From Stenotrophomonas maltophilia (GTDB taxonomy: Bacteria; Pseudomonadota; Gammaproteobacteria; Xanthomonadales; Xanthomonadaceae): DNA of 10,791 bases. The DNA lies in assembly GCA_002387845.1 (NCBI GenBank), contig DGLB01000035.1, positions 1 to 10,791 of the forward strand, read 5' to 3'. Every line of letters begins with the position of its first letter. The first letter of the stretch is position 1. Under the pieces are notes generated by a model, which was given only the letters and a program-made list of their open reading frames with translations, searched no databases and had not been told where the DNA came from. Positions 6,063 through 10,791 of the stretch are shown one piece after another. The position numbers were made by a program, and so were the translations under genes.

Positions 6063-6980
6063 ATGCGTCGTTCTGCTGCCGTATCCCTGTCCGTTCTTGC
6101 CTGCGCCGTGATGGCGCTCAGCGCCTGCAAGCGCACCGAGACCCCTGCCGCGCCGGCCGAGGCTGCGCCTGCCACTGCCGCGGCGACGCCCGCGACAGGC
6201 GATGCCACCGCCAACGACAACCTCAACGCGGTGCTGTGGATGCAGCGTTCGCAGGAGTATCGCGCCATCACCGAGCAGACCTACCGCTCGGCGGCCGACC
6301 ACCTGGACAAGGCCCTGAAAGAGGCCAACTGGGACGCGCTGGTACCGGAAGAACGCGGCAACCCGGCCAAGGGGTTGAAGCCGGCGGTGGTGCTGGACGT
6401 GGACGAGACCGTGCTGGACAACTCGCCCTACCAGGCCCGCCTGGTCCGCGACGGCAAGGAATACGACGAAGTCACCTGGGCACAGTGGGTGGCCGAGAAG
6501 AAGGCCAAGGCCATTCCGGGTGTGGTCGATTTCGCCAAGGCCGCCAACGCCAAGGGCGTGACCCTGCTGTACATCTCCAACCGCGCCGTGCACCTGAAGG
6601 AGGCCACCCTGGCCAACCTGCGCAGCGAAGGCCTGCCGGTGGCCGATGACAGCGTGTTCCTCGGCCTGGGCACGGTGGTGAAGGACTGCGAGCAGAACGG
6701 CAGCGAGAAGAACTGCCGCCGCCGTTTGGCCGGTCAGCAGTACCGCGTGTTGATGCAGTTCGGCGACCAGCTGGGTGACTTCGTCGAAGTCACCGCCAAT
6801 ACCAACGAGGCCCGGGACGCCCTGCTGCAGCAGTACCACGACTGGTTCGGCGAGCGCTGGTGGATGCTGCCGAACCCGAGCTACGGCGGCTTCGAGCCGG
6901 CCCAGTTCAACAACGACTACAGCCAGTCGCGCCAGGCCCGCCACGACGCAAAGCGCGCCGCGCTGGATTACGCGCCGTGA
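6063..6980 (+). CDS. Lipoprotein acid phosphatase / 5'-nucleotidase, e(P4) class C family
   Basis: Members of this HAD-superfamily group are outer-membrane lipoproteins that dephosphorylate nucleoside monophosphates and other phosphomonoesters in the periplasm. The 305-residue protein has a lipoprotein signal with lipobox LSAC (19-22, modified Cys22; Lys at +2 fits outer-membrane sorting), then an Ala/Pro/Thr-rich linker to about residue 50. The HAD motifs follow: LDVDETVLDN (111-120, nucleophile Asp112 and acid Asp114), ISNR (171-174), and FGDQLGDF (233-240) with metal-binding Asp235 and Asp239. The two-DD signature and the C-terminal GGFEP block fit class C. ATG 6063 is preferred over the in-frame TTG at 6048 because it begins a normal signal peptide; GGTGAG at 6053-6058 is a modest ribosome binding site. 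The last four bases overlap pyrF. Substrate preference is inferred from the family. Confidence 0.9.
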   Translation: MRRSAAVSLSVLACAVMALSACKRTETPAAPAEAAPATAAATPATGDATANDNLNAVLWMQRSQEYRAITEQTYRSAADHLDKALKEANWDALVPEERGNPAKGLKPAVVLDVDETVLDNSPYQARLVRDGKEYDEVTWAQWVAEKKAKAIPGVVDFAKAANAKGVTLLYISNRAVHLKEATLANLRSEGLPVADDSVFLGLGTVVKDCEQNGSEKNCRRRLAGQQYRVLMQFGDQLGDFVEVTANTNEARDALLQQYHDWFGERWWMLPNPSYGGFEPAQFNNDYSQSRQARHDAKRAALDYAP

Positions 6981-7696
6981 GCCGCGCGCCGCTGCCGCTG
7001 CGTGACGACGAGCGCTTGATCTTCGCGCTGGACGTGCCCGGCCAGGACGAAGCGCTGGCCTGGGTCGACCGTCTTGGCGATTCGGTGTCGTTCTACAAGA
7101 TCGGCATGGAACTGCTGGCCTCCGGCGAGTACTTCCAGGTGCTCGACGCGCTGGCCGCACGCGACAAGCGCGTGTTCGTCGACTTGAAGTTCTTCGACAT
7201 TCCCGCCACCGCCGCGGCGGTGATCAAGCGGCTGTCGCAGTGGCCGGTCAGCTACGCCACCATCCACGGCTGGCACCCGGCCATGATGGAAGCCTGTGCC
7301 GCCGCGAATGCCAGCGACATGCGGCTGCTGGCGGTGACCGTGCTGACCTCGATGGGCCATGACGACCTGCGCGGCATGGGCATCGACCGCGAACCGGTGC
7401 AGGTGGTGGTCGAGCGCGCGCTGGCCGCGCAGGCGGCCGGCATCGACGGGGTGATCGCCTCCGGCCAGGAAGCCGCGCCGATCCGCGCCGCGACCGGGGC
7501 CGGCTTCTCGATCGTCTGCCCCGGCATCCGCCCCGGCGGCCCGGTAGGTGATGACCAGAAACGCACGGTGGGCGTGGCCCAGGCCTTCGCCGATGGAGCC
7601 GATGCGATCGTGGTCGGGCGCCCGATCCGGTTGGCCGCCGACCCCCGTGCTGCCGCCCAGGCCATCCAGGACGAGATCCGCAGCGCACTGCGGTAG
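6977..7696 (+). CDS. pyrF: Orotidine 5'-phosphate decarboxylase
   Basis: This enzyme catalyses the last step of de novo UMP synthesis, decarboxylating OMP to UMP in the cytoplasm. The 239-residue protein has the expected TIM-barrel landmarks: FALDV (16-20), the catalytic DLKFFD (69-74) with Lys71 and the Asp pair of the D-x-K-x-x-D motif, TVLTSM (121-126), PGIRPGG (182-188), and VVGRPI (212-217) for phosphate binding. The GTG start is chosen because it gives a normal N-terminus and overlaps the phosphatase stop as GTGA, suggesting translational coupling; an upstream in-frame ATG at 6860 would lie deep inside the phosphatase gene. The strand after the catalytic block reads IHGWHPAMM where enterobacterial enzymes have HASGG. 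Together with the LAVTVLTSM context this resembles alphaproteobacterial PyrF from memory. A strong hairpin follows the stop. Confidence 0.95.
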   Translation: MSRAPLPLRDDERLIFALDVPGQDEALAWVDRLGDSVSFYKIGMELLASGEYFQVLDALAARDKRVFVDLKFFDIPATAAAVIKRLSQWPVSYATIHGWHPAMMEACAAANASDMRLLAVTVLTSMGHDDLRGMGIDREPVQVVVERALAAQAAGIDGVIASGQEAAPIRAATGAGFSIVCPGIRPGGPVGDDQKRTVGVAQAFADGADAIVVGRPIRLAADPRAAAQAIQDEIRSALR

Positions 7697-7707
7697 GGAT
7701 ACTCCCA

Positions 7708-7738
7708 CACGGCGGAACCACGTCCCGGTTCCGCTGTG
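7708..7738. terminator. 12-bp hairpin after pyrF
   Basis: CACGGCGGAACC (7708-7719) pairs with GGTTCCGCTGTG (7727-7738) around a 7-base loop, with a single G-T pair. It starts 12 bases after the pyrF stop and is the longest stem in the window. The T-tract of a classical intrinsic terminator is missing, which is common in GC-rich genomes. Confidence 0.6.
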
Positions 7739-7752
7739 AACCCGCATCCAGT

Positions 7753-7767
7753 ATTGAAACCATCAAT
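7753..7767. promoter_or_regulatory. AT-rich dyad upstream of the protease gene
   Basis: ATTGA (7753-7757) and its inverse TCAAT (7763-7767) are separated by AACCA. The patch is the only AT-rich stretch in the 214-base gap between pyrF and the protease gene. A dyad of this size could be an operator or part of a promoter, but short dyads arise by chance. I see no convincing paired -35/-10 in the gap. Confidence 0.2.
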
Positions 7768-7895
7768 CGAACTGCCAGGCGGCCCGCGCCCAAAAACGTG
7801 ACCGGCTTCGCAGTGCTGCATGCGTCCCTTGCCGTCGAATCGACCCCGGCCCTGCCCGCAACCACCCGGCGCGGCGGCGGTCGATTCCATTCTGC

Positions 7896-7903
7896 AAAGG
7901 AAG
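7896..7903 (+). promoter_or_regulatory. ribosome binding site of the serine protease gene
   Basis: AAAGGAAG with a 7-base spacer to ATG 7911 is the clearest purine-rich Shine-Dalgarno in the window and fixes the start of the protease gene. Confidence 0.6.
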
Positions 7904-7910
7904 TTGCTGC

Positions 7911-8747
7911 ATGCATCGCACTTACCACCCGGCGCTGGCCGCCGCGCTGATGTCCGTTCTGTTCCCGCTGTCGGCGCTGGCTGCACCCGCCGCTCCGGAT
8001 TTCCCGGCGGGGGCCGCCGCCCCCCGCATCATCGGCGGCCAGGACGCCGAGCCCGGCCAGTACCCCTTCATGGTCAGCCTGCAGCGCCTGCGCCGCGGCG
8101 ACTCGGACCACCTGCGGCACAGCTGTGGGGCCACCCTGATCTCCCCGTCCTGGGTGCTGACCGCGGCCCACTGCGTGGACGATGTGCGCGCCAATGATCT
8201 GGCCGCGGCCACCGGGCTGCATACCCTGGACACCGCACCGCGCCGGCGGGTGTCCAACGTCAAGGCCATCCACGTGCACCCGGCCTACGACGCCACCACG
8301 CTGGTCAACGACGTCGCCCTGGTCCAGCTCAAGCGGCCGGTGGCCAAGGCCGAAACGGTCGATGTCCTGCTGGAAGGCGACGGCACCTACCTGCGCCCGG
8401 GGCGGTCGTTCACAGTCACCGGCTGGGGTGTCACCGACATGAACGCCGATGACCTGCCGACGGTGCTGCAGACCGTGCAGGTGCCCTTCGTGGGCTTCAA
8501 GCAGTGCGCGCAGGCCTACCCGGACCTGCAGGCCGGCACCGCCATCTGTGCCGGCACGGAAGGCCGCGACAGCTGCCAGGGCGATTCGGGCGGACCGCTG
8601 ATGGTCCAGCGCAAGGGCCGCTGGACCGTGCTGGGCACGGTCAGCTGGGGCGAAGGCTGTGCCCTGCCGGACCTTCCCGGGGTCTACGCGCGGCTGTCCA
8701 ACGGCCATGTGCGCGACTTCGTACGGGCCACCTGGACCGGCGACTGA
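7911..8747 (+). CDS. Secreted trypsin-like serine protease (S1A, chymotrypsin fold)
   Basis: The 278-residue precursor has a Sec signal peptide (cleavage likely after ALA, residue 24), a short pro-segment, and an activation site R39-IIGG (40-43). The catalytic triad is His87 in TAAHC, Asp134 in NDVALVQL and Ser226 in GDSGGP. Asp220, six residues before the serine, is the trypsin-type specificity residue, predicting cleavage after Arg or Lys and therefore possible self-activation at Arg39. Six cysteines match the three core disulfides of trypsin: C72-C88, C199-C213 and C222-C250. SWG (245-247) and PGVY (256-259) complete the substrate pocket. No C-terminal sorting or anchoring domain is present, so secretion to the periplasm or medium is expected. 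The gene appears monocistronic, lying between hairpins at 7708-7738 and 8755-8783. Its physiological substrate is unknown. Confidence 0.93.
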   Translation: MHRTYHPALAAALMSVLFPLSALAAPAAPDFPAGAAAPRIIGGQDAEPGQYPFMVSLQRLRRGDSDHLRHSCGATLISPSWVLTAAHCVDDVRANDLAAATGLHTLDTAPRRRVSNVKAIHVHPAYDATTLVNDVALVQLKRPVAKAETVDVLLEGDGTYLRPGRSFTVTGWGVTDMNADDLPTVLQTVQVPFVGFKQCAQAYPDLQAGTAICAGTEGRDSCQGDSGGPLMVQRKGRWTVLGTVSWGEGCALPDLPGVYARLSNGHVRDFVRATWTGD

Positions 8748-8754
8748 GCCCCCC

Positions 8755-8783
8755 GGACGGCGGCGCGGTAGACGCCGCCGTCC
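8755..8783 (+). terminator. 11-bp hairpin after the protease gene
   Basis: GGACGGCGGCG (8755-8765) pairs perfectly with CGCCGCCGTCC (8773-8783) around the loop CGGTAGA, eight bases after the protease stop. The position and stem suit a factor-independent terminator, although no T-tract follows. The GTAG in the loop is not at the stem base, so I do not count this as a REP. Confidence 0.6.
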
Positions 8784-8799
8784 ACCACGCGGCAAGATG

Positions 8800-8811
8800 C
8801 GGACCGGTCCG
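8800..8811. promoter_or_regulatory. 12-bp perfect palindrome before the lipoprotein gene
   Basis: CGGACCGGTCCG is its own reverse complement and ends at the edge of the purine-rich GGGGAG (8811-8816) that precedes ATG 8826 by nine bases. It could bind a dimeric regulator or fold over the ribosome binding site. In DNA this GC-rich it may also be chance. Confidence 0.25.
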
Positions 8812-8825
8812 GGGAGTCCGAATTC

Positions 8826-9794
8826 ATGTCCATGCCGTTGATGCCGGGGCGCTGCCGCCACTGGGTGTTGTCGCTGTCGTTGTGTGGGGTGGTGGTACTG
8901 GCAGGTTGCAAAGGGGATGCCATCGATCCGGCCGCGCCTGCGTCCGAACCGGTGGCGGCACTGCAGCAGCTGGCCCGCCATGTGGCCGATGACGATCTGG
9001 TGGCCTACGCCCGCGCGTCGGTGCCGCCGGATCAGTACGCGCGGCTGGAGGCGGCCTGGGCCGCCGGCCACAGCCGTTGGCCGCTGACCGAACTGCCGCT
9101 GGACGGGCAGTTGCTGCCGCTGCTGGCCAATCTGTCCCAGCCCGATGCACCGCAGCGCCTGCAGCGCTCTTTCAAGTCCCAGATCGCCGGCCAGGCCACC
9201 GGGGTGCGCCAGGCGGCGCATTCCATGGGCCTGTTCGGGGTGCAGTACCTGCGCAACCAGGCCGACTACAGCGAGGAAGAGCGCGCCCATTACGTGCAGC
9301 TGGTGGAAGTGCTGAGCCGCTGGGCGGCCGCCGCGCCGCTCACCGACAAGCAGCGCGCCACCACCACCATCACCCTGCTGACCGCCACCGCCAGCACCAC
9401 GGGGCTGAGCACCGACGCCCAGCTGCAGGCCGCGGGCATGGAACAGAGCCTGCGCCAGCTGGGGCCGTTCCTGAAGGCGGTGAAGACCGCGCTGGCCAGC
9501 TACGGCCTGCCGCTGGACGCCTCTCTGCGCGAGGTGCGCGGCGAGCTGGTCAGCCAGGACGGCGACACCGCGGTGGTTCACATCCAGTACCCGCTGGCCA
9601 GCGAAACCATCGATGCGCAGGTGCACATGACCCGCCGCCAGGGCCATTGGTACCTGACCCGGGTGCTGAAGGACACCGATGCCCTGTTGGCCGCCGCAGA
9701 CGCGGCAAAAGCTGAACAGGACGCGGCGAAAGCGGCGGAAGCAGAGGACGCCGCAGACGTCAAGGACGATGCTCCCCTACCGGCTAAGCCATAA
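8826..9794 (+). CDS. Predicted lipoprotein of unknown function upstream of plsB
   Basis: The 322-residue product begins with a basic n-region, a hydrophobic stretch and lipobox LAGC (25-28), so Cys28 should be lipidated; Lys at +2 fits outer-membrane targeting. I recognise no domain. The middle is mostly predicted helix with many Ala, Leu and Gln, including RSFKSQIAGQ and a Thr-rich run of alternating T, I and A near residues 178-196. A probable beta-rich part follows (about 238-275: GELVSQDGDTAVVHIQYPL then QVHMTRRQGHWYL), resembling in style the compact C-terminal domains of other periplasmic lipoproteins. The last 35 residues are an Ala/Asp/Lys/Glu-rich, likely disordered or coiled tail. 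GGGGAG at 8811-8816 supports the start. The stop codon shares a base with the plsB start, so the two are probably co-translated. Confidence 0.8.
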   Translation: MSMPLMPGRCRHWVLSLSLCGVVVLAGCKGDAIDPAAPASEPVAALQQLARHVADDDLVAYARASVPPDQYARLEAAWAAGHSRWPLTELPLDGQLLPLLANLSQPDAPQRLQRSFKSQIAGQATGVRQAAHSMGLFGVQYLRNQADYSEEERAHYVQLVEVLSRWAAAAPLTDKQRATTTITLLTATASTTGLSTDAQLQAAGMEQSLRQLGPFLKAVKTALASYGLPLDASLREVRGELVSQDGDTAVVHIQYPLASETIDAQVHMTRRQGHWYLTRVLKDTDALLAAADAAKAEQDAAKAAEAEDAADVKDDAPLPAKP

Positions 9795-10791
9795 TGAAGC
9801 CGATGCCGAACCAGAATCCCCTGCCTTTCCCCGGCGAAGAGCCGCCCAAGACACCCGTTGACGGGGCGTCGCCCGACACCGCGCCCGCACCCCAGGCCGC
9901 TGCAGACGCAGCGCCGGTGGACGCCGAGCCGGCCGCCATCGTGCCCGGGCCCCGTGCCCCGCAGGGCCGCCGCCCGTGGTGGGCGCGCCTGCTGGGCCGC
10001 CTGGTCGAGCCGTGGCTGTCGCTGAAGATCGAACCCGAACACCCCGGCCAGTACAACGATGGCCGCCCGGTGGTCTACGTGCTGGAAGACTACGGCCTGT
10101 CCAACGCGCTGATCCTGGACAAGGCCTGCCGCGATGCCGGCCTGCCGTCGCCGCTGGTGCCGATTGCCGGTGACCCGACCGGGCGCAAGCGCGCCTACGT
10201 GGCGCTGTCACGGCGCAGCAGCAGCAATTCGCTGATTCCCGAACAGCGCGGTGCCAAGACCCACTCCGACTCGCTGGCCAAGGTGCTGCAGGCCCATCGC
10301 AGCCGTGACGAGCTGGATGTGCACCTGGTGCCGGTGTCGATCTTCGTCGGCCGCGCGCCGGACAAGACCAGCGGCTGGTTCGCGGTGCTGTTCTCGGAAA
10401 ACTGGGCGCTGGTGGGCCGCTTCCGCCGCCTGCTGGCGGTGCTGCTGAACGGGCGCAGCACCATCGTGCGCTTCGCCCCGCCGATTTCGCTGCGTTCCAC
10501 GGTGAACGAGGGGCTGGACCCCGAGCGCACCGTGCGCAAGCTGCAGCGTGTGCTGCGCACCCACTTCCGCCGCATCCGCGAATCGGTGATCGGTCCGGAC
10601 CTGTCCACCCGCCGCCTGCTGGTGGACAAGGTGCTGGACGCGGACACCGTGCGCGAGGCGATCGCCTCGCAGGCCAAGCGGGACAACTCCAAGCCGGCCG
10701 ATGCCTGGAAGAAGGCGCATGCCTACGCCTGGGAAATCGCCGCGGACTATTCCAGCCCGGTGGTGCGTTCGGCCAGCTTCATGCTCAGCCA
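9794..10791 (+). CDS. plsB: Glycerol-3-phosphate 1-O-acyltransferase, 5' part
   Basis: PlsB is an inner-membrane enzyme that acylates sn-glycerol 3-phosphate at position 1, the first step of phospholipid synthesis. The visible 332 residues match the PlsB N-terminal region: RPVVYVLEDYGLSNALIL (91-108), DVHLVPVSIFVGRAP (175-189), STIVRFAPPISLR (222-234), LQRVLRTHFRRIR (250-262) and VIGPDLSTRRLL (265-276), followed by the WEIAADYSSPVVR segment (313-325). Compared with E. coli PlsB there are about 58 extra N-terminal residues rich in Pro and Ala before RRPWWARLLGRL (59-70). The window ends before the catalytic HX4D box (near residue 306 in E. coli), so activity cannot be judged. The ATG overlaps the lipoprotein TAA as TAATG with no good ribosome binding site, suggesting reinitiation. 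ATG 9803 is an alternative start. Confidence 0.92.
   Translation, partial: MKPMPNQNPLPFPGEEPPKTPVDGASPDTAPAPQAAADAAPVDAEPAAIVPGPRAPQGRRPWWARLLGRLVEPWLSLKIEPEHPGQYNDGRPVVYVLEDYGLSNALILDKACRDAGLPSPLVPIAGDPTGRKRAYVALSRRSSSNSLIPEQRGAKTHSDSLAKVLQAHRSRDELDVHLVPVSIFVGRAPDKTSGWFAVLFSENWALVGRFRRLLAVLLNGRSTIVRFAPPISLRSTVNEGLDPERTVRKLQRVLRTHFRRIRESVIGPDLSTRRLLVDKVLDADTVREAIASQAKRDNSKPADAWKKAHAYAWEIAADYSSPVVRSASFMLS

Noticed and set aside
5970..7160. A 396-codon minus-strand frame
   Set aside because: Antisense to the phosphatase and pyrF; composition typical of a shadow frame.
7248..9647. A 799-codon open frame on the minus strand
   Set aside because: It runs antisense to pyrF, the protease and the lipoprotein gene, all with clear motifs on the plus strand. 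Its translation is low-complexity Arg/Ala/Gly/His, as expected from a shadow frame in GC-rich DNA.
1..10791. CRISPR array, tRNA, rRNA, insertion sequence or phage attachment site
   Set aside because: No spaced repeats, cloverleaf-like segments, transposase or integrase motifs were seen on either strand. The only repeats are the short REP-like hairpins and the 10-bp direct repeat.

Overview
This is a GC-rich bacterial chromosomal segment carrying ordinary housekeeping and envelope genes. The proteins look like Lysobacteraceae (Xanthomonadaceae) orthologues. Two palindromes begin with the GTAG tetranucleotide typical of the REP elements described in Stenotrophomonas maltophilia, so a Stenotrophomonas-like gammaproteobacterium is my best guess (inference, moderate confidence). 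I see no tRNA, rRNA, CRISPR array, insertion sequence, prophage or defence island.

Layout: (1) 2-181, the tail of an unrecognised plus-strand gene. (2) 262-1863, opgD, a Tat-exported periplasmic glucan biosynthesis protein. (3) 1895-2515 on the minus strand, tdk (thymidine kinase), convergent with opgD and divergent from rep. A GTAG-type REP lies at each end of tdk, in opposite orientations. (4) 2629-4605, rep, a UvrD/Rep-family DNA helicase, followed by a related hairpin without GTAG. (5) 4680-5219, a GNAT acetyltransferase. (6) 5296-5950 on the minus strand, a YceH (DUF480) gene split by a frameshift near 5671-5686. (7) 6063-6980, a lipoprotein acid phosphatase/5'-nucleotidase of the e(P4) type, overlapping pyrF (6977-7696) by 4 bases. 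(8) 7911-8747, a secreted trypsin-like serine protease, lying between hairpins at 7708-7738 and 8755-8783. (9) 8826-9794, an unrecognised lipoprotein whose stop codon overlaps the start of plsB (9794 to the window end, truncated before its acyltransferase motif).

Functional themes are the cell envelope (opgD, plsB, two lipoproteins, an exported protease) and pyrimidine nucleotides (tdk, a nucleotidase-like phosphatase, pyrF). Only the phosphatase-pyrF and lipoprotein-plsB pairs look like operons. Non-coding gaps are short: the longest, 7697-7910, holds a strong hairpin, a small AT-rich dyad and the protease ribosome binding site.

I did not find an obviously undescribed system. The points most worth a second look are the yceH frameshift, the REP family with a compensatory stem change, the thymidine kinase lacking most zinc ligands, the apparently leaderless tdk start beside a 10-bp direct repeat, and the lipoprotein of unknown function coupled to plsB.
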